DNA of 64,000 bases from JASGDN01 sp049841275. Its GTDB lineage: Bacteria > Chloroflexota > Chloroflexia > Thermomicrobiales > UBA6265. Positions 52,050 through 60,985 of the stretch are shown one piece after another. The position numbers were made by a program, and so were the translations under genes. The stretch spans positions 1 through 64,000 of the forward strand of contig JASGDN010000092.1 of assembly GCA_049841275.1 (NCBI GenBank), given 5' to 3'. How positions within the stretch are numbered: position 1 is the first letter of the stretch; every line of letters starts with the position of its first letter. The notes beneath the pieces are model-generated. The model was not told the origin of the DNA. It made no database searches and saw only the letters and a list, made by a program, of their open reading frames with translations.

Positions 52050-53265
52050 TCTCCTGCCCGGCCGCCGGTTCGCTCGGGAGCAGGGCGGCCCGCTGCAGGT
52101 CGAGATCGTGATCGGAAATAACCTTGGCACGATCCTCTTCATTCCGGAAGGGGATCGTCTCCAGCGCCTCCTGCGCGGCCCCGGCTACCCGATTGACGCC
52201 CTCGCGGGTGATAAGGCCATGCTGCCACGCCTCGATCGCCGCGCCGATATACGTGTCGAAGAAGATCAGGCCTTCCTCCTCCCACGTCGTCGTAGCGCGC
52301 CCTTCCACACCGGTCACGTCGTGAATGAAGACCGCTGCTACCTGCTCCGGCGCCATTTCCCGCATGCGCCGCCCGAATTCGGCATCGCCCTGCCCGTTGT
52401 CGCCGATGAAGATGAAGTCGTACTCCGGGAACAGCACCCGGTAGCGGCTGAACATCTCCAGCTTGCGGCCCGCCATCCGTGCGTGGCTCGTCAAGGCGAG
52501 CAGGCTACCGGTCAGGATCGCGGAAGGAGGCAGGCCAGCCCGCGCCAGCGCCTGCCGCGTCTGCCCCTCGACAAAGCCACCGATCACGGTCGGCCGTGCG
52601 GTCACGAACGTCAGGTCGCCCGCCTCGTCCGGCACCATGCCCGGCCCGCGGTCCAGTTCATCCAGGAAGGCGAGCACGCCGGGATAGACCGTTCTTCCCG
52701 GATAGCGCCGGTCGTGCAACCGCGCGAAGACCGTATCGTCGATATCGGAGAGCACCTTCCAGGTACGCGGCTGGATTGTCGCGGCTTCCTGAGCGATGTG
52801 AGCCAGGATCTCATCCCGCAGATCCTTCGCGTCGATGTCGCTGAAGACCAGCTTCTCCAGATCGTGGTGCGTGCCCGACCGGTCGATCGCATTCTTCAGG
52901 TCGCTCAGATCACCACCATGCGTAGCGAGGATGATCGCGCGGACGAGTTCTTCCTCGGCACGCCGGGTCCGCCCGAGCTGGAGCGCACCAACGACGCCCG
53001 CCTTCGTACCCAGATGCAGAGCGCCAACCCGCATCGTGAGCAACTGGATGAGCGCGGTGAAATTGTCCGTTCCGAAGAGATGATCGTCGACCTTCGCGAA
53101 GAGCCGTTCCAGGTCGAGCCGGGACAGGACCTCGTTGAGGTCATCCGGCGTCGCGTCGCGCAGGATCTCGACGATCTCGCGCTCCTCACCGGACCGGGTG
53201 AATCCGGAGAGCAGCGCCTCGATCCGATCGATCCGGATATCCGCCGTGGTGGGATCGGGTTCCAT
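52042..53265 (-). CDS. APP1-like phosphatidate phosphatase domain protein
   Basis: A 407-residue protein. The N-terminal 165 residues are helical and unassigned. The C-terminal part is a HAD-type phosphatase of the APP1 family: motif I VLSDIDDTV (D174, D176), TFVTARPT as motif II and FIGDNGQGDAEF as motif IV. APP1 removes phosphate from phosphatidate. ATG 53265 has GGAGG seven bases upstream. It lies 25 bases after the diacylglycerol-kinase-type gene on the same strand, so the pair may interconvert diacylglycerol and phosphatidate. Confidence 0.82.
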   Translation of the reverse strand: MEPDPTTADIRIDRIEALLSGFTRSGEEREIVEILRDATPDDLNEVLSRLDLERLFAKVDDHLFGTDNFTALIQLLTMRVGALHLGTKAGVVGALQLGRTRRAEEELVRAIILATHGGDLSDLKNAIDRSGTHHDLEKLVFSDIDAKDLRDEILAHIAQEAATIQPRTWKVLSDIDDTVFARLHDRRYPGRTVYPGVLAFLDELDRGPGMVPDEAGDLTFVTARPTVIGGFVEGQTRQALARAGLPPSAILTGSLLALTSHARMAGRKLEMFSRYRVLFPEYDFIFIGDNGQGDAEFGRRMREMAPEQVAAVFIHDVTGVEGRATTTWEEEGLIFFDTYIGAAIEAWQHGLITREGVNRVAGAAQEALETIPFRNEEDRAKVISDHDLDLQRAALLPSEPAAGQEIR

Positions 53266-53290
53266 GTGATGGTCCTCCGGCCAGCACGGC

Positions 53291-54355
53291 CTATTCGATA
53301 GACGGGAACGATATGGGGAGCGGGCGCGCGGGCGTCCGCACCACGAGGGATGATGGCAGGATCTCGGCCACGATGCGCATCGCCGTGCCGCGCGGATCGC
53401 CGTCGAGTTCCGCCGCAATCGGCGTCTCCGCCCGGATCTCGACGGTCCGGCAGCGCCGGTATTGAAGCTGGGAGATATCCCATCGGTGCCGCATCACGAT
53501 CTTGCTGGCCACATGAGCCCATTCACGGACATTGGCCGGCGCAACCACGACCGCATCGAGCCCGCCATCGTCCAGCAGCGCCCCCGGCACGAACTCGATG
53601 CCGGCCGGAATGGAACTGCCGTTTCCCATCATCACGCTGACGATTGCGCGCGCCTCCGGCTCTCCACCATCGTAGGCGATGGTGACTGGCGTGCGCTCGC
53701 GGCTATGCCGGAGCTGACGCAACCCCGCCTCGGCATAGGCAAGCCACCCGAGCGGGCCGAGCCGCTTCTTGAGATCGCCACGCGTCGCCCCGATCGTGGC
53801 GGCATCGAAGCCCACGCCGGAGAAGATGAGCGAGATGTGCGAAGCCTCGCCGTCCAGCGTGATCCGGATGGTATCGATCTGGCGCTCCCACCCGAAGAGC
53901 GCTGTCCGCACATTGCGATGGATTGTCCCGTTCATCGAGGAGACGGACATCCCAAGGTTCCGCGCCAGCAGGTTGCCGGTGCCGAGCGGCACAATCCCCA
54001 GCGGCGTCGATCCCCCCTGTTGGACCAGCACCTCAGCCACCTCCCGCATGGTGCCGTCCCCGCCTCCGGCCACAACCACATCCGCGCCACGCTCCAGCGC
54101 CGCCAGCGCCTGCCCCCGGCCAGGGTCGTCCATCGTCGTGTCGAGGAAGATGGGCAATGGCCAGCCAGCCTCCGTACATTCGACGATCAGGTGCGCCTTC
54201 GCCTCGGTGTAGCCCGTCTTGATCGGGTTCAGGATGGCGACAACCCGTTGCGGCCCCTCCGGCCCCGGTATTGCCACCCGTGAAACAGCTCCACGCTGCC
54301 GTATCGGCGCTCCTGATTCATTCCGGACCAGAAAGAACCTCCTCGATGCCGGCAT
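53291..54355 (-). CDS. diacylglycerol/lipid kinase family protein
   Basis: A 354-residue protein of the DgkB/YegS family. The nucleotide motif is VVAGGGDGTMREV, followed by PLGIVPLGTGNLLARNLG, and the C-terminal beta-domain ends with a conserved ELDGDP turn. It phosphorylates diacylglycerol or a related lipid using ATP. ATG 54355 (MPASRRFF) has GAGGA nine bases upstream; an internal GTG near 54278 is an alternative. It is in a probable operon with the APP1-like phosphatase gene downstream. Confidence 0.88.
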   Translation of the reverse strand: MPASRRFFLVRNESGAPIRQRGAVSRVAIPGPEGPQRVVAILNPIKTGYTEAKAHLIVECTEAGWPLPIFLDTTMDDPGRGQALAALERGADVVVAGGGDGTMREVAEVLVQQGGSTPLGIVPLGTGNLLARNLGMSVSSMNGTIHRNVRTALFGWERQIDTIRITLDGEASHISLIFSGVGFDAATIGATRGDLKKRLGPLGWLAYAEAGLRQLRHSRERTPVTIAYDGGEPEARAIVSVMMGNGSSIPAGIEFVPGALLDDGGLDAVVVAPANVREWAHVASKIVMRHRWDISQLQYRRCRTVEIRAETPIAAELDGDPRGTAMRIVAEILPSSLVVRTPARPLPISFPSIE

Positions 54356-54506
54356 GGCGCAAAATCCTCGTTCGTGGCGACACCCCTCTCGGAGATGGTG
54401 GGTACGGAAAGGCATTCGGGTGCAACCCGTCCTTCACAGGCAACCGAACACCGTGGCACCGAGTATTTCACATTCGCAAGCGCGTCGTCGGCGCCAGGTT
54501 GTGCAG

Positions 54507-54893
54507 CTACTCGGCATCCACCAACGCAGCCCGCGTCGATCGCACCAGCACCCGGTGGCGATTCACCATACCCCACGATTTCATCGCCATGATCATCGGC
54601 ACCAGGGTCTGCCCGAACTCGGTCAGCGAGTATTCCACCCGCGGTGGCACCTCCGGATAGACCTCGCGATGCACGAGGCCATCGGCTTCCATCTCCCGCA
54701 GCTGGAGCGTCAGCATCCGCTGCGTCACCCGTGGCAGCTCACGCCGCAACTCCCCGAACCGCTTCGGCCCATCGATCAAGTGATAGAGGGTCGCACCCTT
54801 CCACTTGCCGCCGATCACATCCAGCGTCAGCTCCACCGGGCATTCGATCTCCATCCGATACGCCCGCTCGTTGGATTGTGCTGCTGTCACCAC
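54507..54893 (-). CDS. HxlR-family transcriptional regulator
   Basis: A 128-residue winged-helix regulator: CPVELTLDVIGGKWKGATLYHL, FGELRRELPRVTQRMLTLQLREME and YSLTEFGQTLVPM. A single cysteine (ECPVE) is at the position used for redox or electrophile sensing in family members such as YodB and HypR. GTG 54893 has GGAGG eight bases upstream. It is divergent from the NADP-dependent oxidoreductase gene, the usual target of such regulators. Confidence 0.9.
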   Translation of the reverse strand: MVTAAQSNERAYRMEIECPVELTLDVIGGKWKGATLYHLIDGPKRFGELRRELPRVTQRMLTLQLREMEADGLVHREVYPEVPPRVEYSLTEFGQTLVPMIMAMKSWGMVNRHRVLVRSTRAALVDAE

Positions 54894-54928
54894 GCCCGAA
54901 CCCTCCGTTCTCCGCGCCACATCACATA

Positions 54929-54986
54929 GGTACCATTCTTGTAGCTATGTACCAGAAACGTGCGTACTTGTCTCAGGCGATGGTAC
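54929..54986. promoter_or_regulatory. GTAC half-site array between HxlR and its likely target
   Basis: GTAC occurs at 54930, 54949, 54964 and 54983, so two pairs are each 19 bases apart. The first pair is GGTAC...GTACC. HxlR-type regulators bind short inverted TAC/GTA sites. The array lies in the divergent gap 54894-55052. Confidence 0.45.
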
Positions 54987-55052
54987 TCGCATAATGGGAT
55001 TCAGGAAAGGGGGCACGAATCCCCTGACGATCCGACCAGAAAGGGACCTGAC

Positions 55053-56045
55053 ATGACCGAGGCCACATCACTCATCGCGCCAGCCAACGCCGCCACGACC
55101 ATTGCCCGCGCCGCCATCCAGTACACGTTCGGCGGCCCAACCGCGCTCGCCATCGAGACCGTGACCATCCCCGCACCTGCAGCCGGACAGGTGCTGGTGA
55201 AGTCCCGCGCCGCCGGCATCAACCCCGTTGACCTGAAGATGACGCAGGGTGGCGGTATCGCTGGCATGCTCCCGGCCGGCACGGTAGAAGCCGGCCTGAC
55301 ACTGGGGTGGGACCTCGCGGGCGACGTCGTCGCGACCGGTGAGGGCGTGACGGCGTTCCAGCCTGGCGACCGGGTCTTCGGCCTGATCGCCTTCCCGAAT
55401 CTCGGCCGCACCTTTGCCGATCACGTCCTCGTCGATGCCGCCGACATCGTGGCAATCCCGGAGACCGTCTCCGATATCGCCTCAGGAGCGATCCCGCTGG
55501 TCGGCCTTACCGCCTGGCAGGCGCTCTTCGATGTAGCGAAGCTGACCGCCGGGCAGACGCTCCTGCTCCACGGCGGCACGGGTGGGGTCGGGCATATCGC
55601 CATCCAGCTCGCAAAGCACGCCGGGGCGCATGTGATCGTCACGGCCTCCGCGAAGAACCGCGATTACCTGAGCGGGCTCGGCGCGGACGAGGTGATCGAC
55701 TACCGCACGCAACGCTTCGAGGAGCTCGTCCCGAACGTCGATGTCGTCTTCAACACGGTGATGGGCGATGCGCTGGACCGTTCGTGGCAGGTGCTGAAGC
55801 CGGGCGGAATCATCGTCTCGATCCTCGCGACGCCGGTCGTCCCGGAGGGGGCTCCAGACGGGGTTCGCGGCCAGCATGTCTTCGTGAACCACAACGGCGC
55901 GGAGATGGCGGAACTCGCGACGCTGATGGCGGACGGCTCGCTGGTACCGACCATCGCGCGAACCGGCTCGCTGGACGACCTCCCTTCCCTGCTGGAGGAA
56001 CTGGATGGCGGCCGCACCATCGGCAAGCTGGTCGTCACCTTCTGA
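55053..56045 (+). CDS. NADP-dependent quinone-oxidoreductase-like enzyme (MDR superfamily)
   Basis: A 330-residue zinc-free medium-chain reductase. The GroES-like N-terminal domain has AAGINPVDLKM and GWDLAGDVVATGEGV. The nucleotide motif is LLLHGGTGGVGHIAIQLAKHAG, with an NADP-like ASAKN loop. Typical substrates are quinones or alpha,beta-unsaturated carbonyls. AAGGGA lies seven bases before ATG 55053. It is divergent from an HxlR regulator, which suggests induction by electrophiles (inference). Confidence 0.9.
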   Translation: MTEATSLIAPANAATTIARAAIQYTFGGPTALAIETVTIPAPAAGQVLVKSRAAGINPVDLKMTQGGGIAGMLPAGTVEAGLTLGWDLAGDVVATGEGVTAFQPGDRVFGLIAFPNLGRTFADHVLVDAADIVAIPETVSDIASGAIPLVGLTAWQALFDVAKLTAGQTLLLHGGTGGVGHIAIQLAKHAGAHVIVTASAKNRDYLSGLGADEVIDYRTQRFEELVPNVDVVFNTVMGDALDRSWQVLKPGGIIVSILATPVVPEGAPDGVRGQHVFVNHNGAEMAELATLMADGSLVPTIARTGSLDDLPSLLEELDGGRTIGKLVVTF

Positions 56046-56071
56046 TCCCCTGCATCCGACCCGACCACACC

Positions 56072-56106
56072 AAGAGGATCGCTGGCGCTATGCCAGCGAT
56101 CCTCTT
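56072..56106 (+). terminator. hairpin terminator after the oxidoreductase gene
   Basis: AAGAGGATCGCTGGC (56072-56086) pairs perfectly with GCCAGCGATCCTCTT (56092-56106), a 15-bp stem with a GCTAT loop, followed by a short pyrimidine stretch. Confidence 0.85.
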
Positions 56107-56212
56107 CTGCGTCCGCCACTTGCCAGCAGGGCGAGAGCGTGGGACGCTGCCGCACGATATCCAGCCGTCGCCCATCGTGCCACCGCGCCCACCGCCGATC
56201 GAGGAAGATCGC

Positions 56213-57310
56213 ATGGCCCAGATCACAGCCGATTCCGCACAGCCCCCGAAACGGCCCGTCATCGCCCACGTCGGCGCGGGCATGATGGGCCAGCTCGCCC
56301 ACATCGCGAACTACGCCCGCCTCCGCGACGCCGGCGTGTGCACCATCGCCGGCGTCACCGACCTCCAGACCAACCTGGCGGAAGCCGTTGCGGCACGGTA
56401 CGCCATCCCGCAGGTCTATGCCTCGCTGGACGACCTGCTGGCGGACGACGCTATCGATGCGGTGACGTGTATCCAGCAGTGGCCCAACAACTACCCGCTG
56501 GTGAAGCAGATCCTGTCTGCCGGAAAGTCCGCCATCACCGAGAAGCCGATGGTCGGACGCCTCGACGAGGCGCAGGAACTCGCCGCGCTGGCCGAGGCGA
56601 ATGGCGTCCTCTACGCGGTCGGGTTCATGAAACGGTACGATCGCGGGGTGGAACGCGCGAAGGAGCTGATCGCGGACGTCGCCGCCTCCGGCGACCTCGG
56701 CTCCCTGGTGATGGTCGATGCGATCTGCAACGGCGGCGACTGGACATTCGGGATCGAGGACCCCATCCGCGTTCCGCCGCCGGGGCCAGGCGTGCTGCCA
56801 CCCCCCACGCCGACCTATCCGGACGCCGTGACCACCGACCTCCAGCGCCGCCAGTACGACTGGCTGGTGAACATCTTTTCGCACACCGTCAACCTGTGCC
56901 ATCACCTGCTCGACCGCGAGATGGCCGTGCGCACAGCGACCTTCATCGAGACCCGCGCGATGGCCGCCACGCTGACCGCGGGCGAGACGCTGGTGACGAT
57001 CCGGGGCGGACAGACGACCTCCCACGAGTGGCGCGAATCGACGACGCTGACCTTCGAGCACGGCGAGATCGCCATCCGCACGCCGATCCCCATGCGAAAG
57101 CAGTCCTCCGCGGAAGTTTCCATCCTTCGGCCCGGACGTGGCCGTTTCATCACCGAGCAGCACCATGTCGCGCCGGGCTGGGCCTTCTATCGACAGGCGG
57201 AAGGATTCGTCGCCGCGCTGGGCGGGGAAGCTCCCTTGCGCACGCCCGCATCGGCGGCGGTCGCCGATGTTCGCGTGATGCAGGAAATTGTCGAATCGGC
57301 AATCGGGTGA
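56213..57310 (+). CDS. Gfo/Idh/MocA-family oxidoreductase
   Basis: A 365-residue NAD(P)-dependent dehydrogenase. The Rossmann segment is IAHVGAGMMGQLAHIANY, and the EKP motif is in KSAITEKPMVGRLDEA. The substrate domain has QYDWLVNIFSHTVNLCHHLLD, where the second conserved His lies. ATG 56213 has GAGGAAG six bases upstream. The substrate is unknown; a TIM-barrel sugar-epimerase-like gene lies 0.8 kb downstream on the same strand, so both may serve one sugar or polyol pathway. Confidence 0.88.
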   Translation: MAQITADSAQPPKRPVIAHVGAGMMGQLAHIANYARLRDAGVCTIAGVTDLQTNLAEAVAARYAIPQVYASLDDLLADDAIDAVTCIQQWPNNYPLVKQILSAGKSAITEKPMVGRLDEAQELAALAEANGVLYAVGFMKRYDRGVERAKELIADVAASGDLGSLVMVDAICNGGDWTFGIEDPIRVPPPGPGVLPPPTPTYPDAVTTDLQRRQYDWLVNIFSHTVNLCHHLLDREMAVRTATFIETRAMAATLTAGETLVTIRGGQTTSHEWRESTTLTFEHGEIAIRTPIPMRKQSSAEVSILRPGRGRFITEQHHVAPGWAFYRQAEGFVAALGGEAPLRTPASAAVADVRVMQEIVESAIG

Positions 57311-57364
57311 GGCGCTCGCAGTGGACGTTGATGCGGCACATGCTTCATCCGTAGTAGCCGGGAG

Positions 57365-57748
57365 TCACTCGGATTTCTGGGGTTTCCGCAGCGCCTCCGG
57401 CACCATTTTCCGAGGAACCTGCTGTGCCGTGACGGCGCTGAGCCAATCGGCCAGTTCGCGATTCTCGGCGCTCTCCAGCCAGGCCATCGGCTCGTCCTTG
57501 ATCGCATTCAGCAGGTCAGACAACTGATCCCGCGGAATCAACGCCGACGCGATAAATGGCTCGTACCGCGAGCGCGGCTCCACGGCAGTGGGAGCGGAGC
57601 ATGGCTCCACCATCAGCCGCCAGAATCGAGGCTGGTCCGGATCGCGCACCGGTCCGATGCGAAAGTACCATTCCCCGCCAATGACATGCAGGTAAAAGCT
57701 GAGCCCCTCGCCGGTACGAGGCCGGAGGACATCGAATGCAAGCGTCAT
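57365..57748 (-). CDS. hypothetical protein
   Basis: A 127-residue soluble protein: MTLAFDVLRPRTGEGLSFYL, then EWYFRIGPVRDPDQPRFW and a helical C-terminus (QLSDLLNAIKDEPMAWLE). I do not recognise the family. The composition fits a real gene, and the length is conserved-looking, but the ribosome site before ATG 57748 is weak. Confidence 0.5.
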   Translation of the reverse strand: MTLAFDVLRPRTGEGLSFYLHVIGGEWYFRIGPVRDPDQPRFWRLMVEPCSAPTAVEPRSRYEPFIASALIPRDQLSDLLNAIKDEPMAWLESAENRELADWLSAVTAQQVPRKMVPEALRKPQKSE

Positions 57749-58135
57749 GATGCCCCACCCGCCTGTGCCTCATGGGGCACGGCAGTCCCCGGACGGCACG
57801 GCATGACGCAAATGGAGGACTGAACCTGGATCATGCAGGCATCCCGTTCTTCGTCTGGCGCGAGGAATCCCGCAAGACGCGAACGACGGCAACGATGCCC
57901 GCAGGGGCAGCACACACGCACCGATCGTGGGCTGGCAATCCGGATGTTCCGGGTCGATGTGCCCCTTCACTCTAGCATGAGGCGCCCAATCCCCTGCCCA
58001 GCACACGGCGCAGGATGGATTCGCCCCCTATTCCATTGCCACGCGGGCCGATATGATGCGACGCGCAGACAGCACCGGCAGGACCCACCGCCACTCGGCA
58101 GAAGGAACGCCTCGCACCCCGGAGAAGCCTTGCCC
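57749..58135. other. 387-base gap with no recognised feature
   Basis: It lies between divergent genes at 57748 and 58136. Only a very short hairpin (CCGGA/TCCGG, 57940-57952) and no convincing reading frame were seen. It presumably holds both promoters. Confidence 0.3.
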
Positions 58136-58966
58136 ATGAACCGATCCCAACTCGCCATCAACGCCGTCACCGTCACACTCGACGGCCAGAACCTCCCGGA
58201 CGCCCTTGCCGCGTTCCACAAGGCGGGATTCACCCAACTCGAGTTCCAGCTCGGTCAGGTCAGGACCTGGCTGAACGCCGGCCACGCGGTCGAAGAGACG
58301 AAAGCCCTGCTCGATGCGAATGGCCTAACGTTGCTGGGAGGATTCGAACTCGGCCTGGAGGTCTTCACGCCACCGGACTCACTGGAGGCGAACCTCTCCG
58401 CGCAAGTCGAGAATGCCCGCCTGATCGACGCCCTCGGTGGCGGCATGCTCGTGTTCGGCACCGACGGTCCGGCCGGCCCAGTCAGCGTGGAGACGCTTTC
58501 CGCCGTCGCCGAGCGAGTGAAGGCGCTGCTGGCTGCGACCGCCGACCTGAACGTGACGCTGGGGCTGGAGTTCAACTGGGGGCCGGTCCTGAAGAGCCTG
58601 GAGACGGCGGTGCTGGTCGCCCAGCTGGTCGACGATCCTCGGGTGGGCGTCGTCTTCGACACGGCGCATTACCACTGCACGGTCACGAAATTCGAGGACC
58701 TGACGCCGGAGATCGTGCGTTGGATCACACTCGTGCATCTGAACGACATGCGCGACATCCCCGGCGACCTGAGCAACTGCAACAGCGACCGCGTACTGCT
58801 CGGCGACGGCATCCTGCCCATTCCGTCGATCCTGAACGCGTTGGAACAAGGTGGCTACACCGGCCCGTGCTCGATCGAGCTCTTCAACGACGACTTGTGG
58901 GCGATGACACCGCAAGCGGTCGCGCCAGTCCTCTACCAGAACCTGCTCGGCTACGTAACCGACTGA
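58136..58966 (+). CDS. TIM-barrel sugar phosphate isomerase/epimerase-like protein
   Basis: A 276-residue protein of the AP-endonuclease-2/xylose-isomerase-like TIM-barrel family. Metal-binding positions are in GLEFNWGP, VVFDTAHYHCT, LVHLNDMRD and CSIELFNDD, as in IolE/IolI/EboC-type sugar isomerases. ATG 58136 has GGAGAAG eight bases upstream. Together with the Gfo/Idh gene upstream it suggests sugar or inositol-type metabolism; the substrate is unknown. Confidence 0.85.
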   Translation: MNRSQLAINAVTVTLDGQNLPDALAAFHKAGFTQLEFQLGQVRTWLNAGHAVEETKALLDANGLTLLGGFELGLEVFTPPDSLEANLSAQVENARLIDALGGGMLVFGTDGPAGPVSVETLSAVAERVKALLAATADLNVTLGLEFNWGPVLKSLETAVLVAQLVDDPRVGVVFDTAHYHCTVTKFEDLTPEIVRWITLVHLNDMRDIPGDLSNCNSDRVLLGDGILPIPSILNALEQGGYTGPCSIELFNDDLWAMTPQAVAPVLYQNLLGYVTD

Positions 58967-58977
58967 GGCGGATTCGA

Positions 58978-59487
58978 TCATCGGTCACCATCATCCCTCG
59001 CACGCCGCAGATCCTTCATCAGCAAGTAGCGGTGCAGAGGATCGGTCGGTGACGGCTGAAAGCCAAAGTGCTCGTAGAACGCGCGGGCTGCGTCGTCCTT
59101 GGCGTGGACGGCCAGCGCGCGAATACCGGCGATATCAGCCCCCTGGAGCGTGCGGAGCATTGCATCCTTCAGCAGCCCCTTCCCGATGCCTCGCCCCTGC
59201 CAACGAAGGTCGATGGCCAACCGCGCCAGGATCATCAGCGGAACAGAATGGCGCACAATTCCCCGTGTCAGTCGCTCGGGCGCATCGGTATAAGCGATCT
59301 CACCGACCACCAGCGTGTAAAAGCCGACGACCTCATCGTCCGCGAGGGCAAGGTAGGTCGTCGATGCATTGGCGAGCTGATTGGTGAGGGCAAAGCGAAC
59401 GAGGAACCGATTGAGATCCTCCTGCCCGCAGTCGAACGCCTCCATCCCATGGCGTCGTTCGAGCTTGGCCACCCGGAACGATGTCAC
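58978..59487 (-). CDS. GNAT acetyltransferase toxin (TacT-like)
   Basis: A 169-residue GNAT protein of the toxin type: FDCGQEDLNRFLVRFALTNQ near the start, LARLAIDLRWQGRGIGKGLL as the acetyl-CoA motif (RxxGxG) and a conserved Tyr in RAFYEHFGFQPSP. TacT toxins acetylate charged tRNA and block translation. GTG 59487 overlaps the antitoxin stop by four bases (GTGA), the standard coupling of DUF1778-GNAT pairs. Confidence 0.9.
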   Translation of the reverse strand: MTSFRVAKLERRHGMEAFDCGQEDLNRFLVRFALTNQLANASTTYLALADDEVVGFYTLVVGEIAYTDAPERLTRGIVRHSVPLMILARLAIDLRWQGRGIGKGLLKDAMLRTLQGADIAGIRALAVHAKDDAARAFYEHFGFQPSPTDPLHRYLLMKDLRRARDDGDR

Positions 59488-59771
59488 TCCGGCTCTCCGG
59501 CCTCGAAGACACTCGGCTCATGAAGGAGTCGTACCATCCGCGGCAGGGCGCGTGTCGGCGCATCCAGTGCATTCGTGAATGCTTCCCATTGGGCCGCATC
59601 CAGCCCAAAGTGCTGGCGATCGCCGAGCACTTCGTCCGCCTGGGCGAGCGCACTGATGAGGACGAATTCACTCACGGACCGCTGATTGATAGCGGCAGCG
59701 GCAACCAATCGACGCTTCGCTTCCGCTGAAAGCCGAAGATCCAGTTTTTCCGAACGCGGTGCGACACTCAT
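59484..59771 (-). CDS. DUF1778 antitoxin (TacA-like, ribbon-helix-helix)
   Basis: A 95-residue protein with an N-terminal ribbon-helix-helix domain (KLDLRLSAEAKRRLVAAAAINQ) and a C-terminal toxin-binding tail (FGLDAAQWEAFTNALDAPTR). ATG 59771 has GGAGG seven bases upstream. It precedes and overlaps the GNAT toxin gene and should neutralise the toxin and repress its own promoter. The end of ncRNA A lies about 75 bases upstream on the same strand. Confidence 0.9.
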   Translation of the reverse strand: MSVAPRSEKLDLRLSAEAKRRLVAAAAINQRSVSEFVLISALAQADEVLGDRQHFGLDAAQWEAFTNALDAPTRALPRMVRLLHEPSVFEAGEPE

Positions 59772-59846
59772 ATGCACACCTCCTTCCTTACACCGGATCC
59801 CAGCGCACCAAGAATGCCAGACATTGTCATGACATCCAGATGGCGG

Positions 59847-60193
59847 ACACAGAAACGCCCACCGATCTTGCGATCGCTGGGCGTCTGCCGCCATACATGA
59901 CCTTCAATGAACATTGACGATGGTCTCATCGAGCATGTCCGCCGCCCCGAAGGGCCTTAGACCTGAGTCCGACCTCTCGACACTCCCGGATGCGCAAGCG
60001 CACCGGCAGATCGTGTTCGGAAGATCACGCGACAGGACTTCCAGAATTCGGAACCGGGCGTTCGGTCCAAAGGACCTCTCACCATACGATCTCCACAGGA
60101 AACCTGCATCAACCGCATCCGCCGTTGCTCATCCGGCGATCTGGTTCACATTCCATCGGAACTGCCGACAGAACGCTTGACGTTCCGTTCTGT
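59847..60193 (-). ncRNA. candidate non-coding RNA, copy A
   Basis: A transcription unit of about 345 bases defined by a promoter at 60228-60200 and a terminator hairpin at 59884-59855 (RNA sense ACGCCCA...TGGGCGT, then TTTCTGTGT). It is homologous to copy B at 61482-61825. Shared blocks, in plus-strand reading, include TCTGTACGAACAGA, GCATCAACC (60106-60114), a hairpin presenting GCTCA (60120-60138) and TCCGACCTC (59968-59976). The distance from operator to GCATCAACC is 83 bases in both copies. No reading frame is conserved between the copies; a 51-codon frame in A stops after 10 codons in B. I do not recognise the RNA family. It lies between a TetR gene and the toxin-antitoxin pair. Confidence 0.6.
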
Positions 60194-60228
60194 ACGAACA
60201 GACTACGCCCGAAGTTCCCGAATGTCAA
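60189..60228 (-). promoter_or_regulatory. promoter and operator of ncRNA A
   Basis: TTGACA (60228-60223), a 17-base spacer and TAGTCT (60205-60200) on the minus strand. The palindrome TCTGTACGAACAGA (60189-60202) overlaps the -10 box and the expected start site near 60193, a position suited to repression. The same arrangement, with an identical palindrome, is found at 61821-61860. Confidence 0.65.
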
Positions 60229-60306
60229 CGGGGTATATACGGGAACATTCCCGATGATGCCGGAAGTGGCCAGTTCCGGCCAACCACACGCCCGTTGATG
60301 CCACGC

Positions 60307-60903
60307 TCACCCGCGCAATCCATAGCCACGCAACGCATCGTCCAGCATCGCCTGCTGCGTTCCCGCGTCGTAGCTATCGGGGTCGGCAACTGCCAGCGTC
60401 GCCGCACCGCTCGTGAGGGCGATCAGCGCGCGGGCGATCCGGAGCGCCTCATCATCGGGAAGCTCCGGCCGCACCGATGCAACCAATCGGGCGATCCGCT
60501 CCTGCCAGGCACGATTCGCGCGACGGTGCGCCGCCAGCAACGCATCGTCGCCCAGCGCCGCACCGAGGAATCCGACCCACACCCGGTTCTCGGCCTGCAT
60601 GGGCTCGTCCATCGCCATCGCCTGCGAGAGGATCGCCCGCAGCGCGTCGGCAGGAGTCGCCGCCTCGCGTTCCATGCGCTCGACCCGCCCGCGCACACGT
60701 TCGTGGAGCAGCATCCGGGCGTGCAACAACAGAGCCTGCCGGTTTGCAAAGCGGTGCAGAACCAGTCCGGTCGTGCAGCCCGCCGCCGCCGCAACCGCCC
60801 GCAGCGTCAGCCGCTCGAGCCCCGGCCCGGCAAGCACGTCCCAGACCGCCTCCGAAAGCCGGTCCCCCTGCGCCTCGCGATCGACCTGTCGTGGCACGGT
60901 CAT
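60307..60903 (-). CDS. TetR-family transcriptional regulator
   Basis: A 198-residue TetR-type repressor: DRLSEAVWDVLAGPGLERLTLRAVAAAAGCTTGLVLHRFANRQALL holds the helix-turn-helix. The C-terminal ligand domain ends LDDALRGYGL. ATG 60903 follows AGAGGGGAG directly; GTG 60897 would be better spaced. It is divergent from the GNAT gene at 60986 across a perfect palindrome. Confidence 0.85.
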   Translation of the reverse strand: MTVPRQVDREAQGDRLSEAVWDVLAGPGLERLTLRAVAAAAGCTTGLVLHRFANRQALLLHARMLLHERVRGRVERMEREAATPADALRAILSQAMAMDEPMQAENRVWVGFLGAALGDDALLAAHRRANRAWQERIARLVASVRPELPDDEALRIARALIALTSGAATLAVADPDSYDAGTQQAMLDDALRGYGLRG

Positions 60904-60940
60904 CTCCCCTCTTGCATTGCCGTGCGGATAGCGTACCATG

Positions 60941-60953
60941 TGTTACGGTAACA
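60941..60953. promoter_or_regulatory. operator between TetR and GNAT genes
   Basis: TGTTAC-G-GTAACA is a perfect 13-base palindrome in the 82-base divergent gap (60904-60985), the expected binding site of the TetR protein encoded beside it. Confidence 0.65.
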
Positions 60954-60985
60954 TTTATTACGAATCGGGACATGGGAGGATACGA

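Noticed and set aside
58978..59771. Toxin-antitoxin pair as part of a mobile island
   Set aside because: No integrase, attachment repeats or change in base composition around it.
60001..60105. 51-codon frame inside ncRNA copy A
   Set aside because: The equivalent frame in copy B stops after 10 codons and there is no ribosome site.
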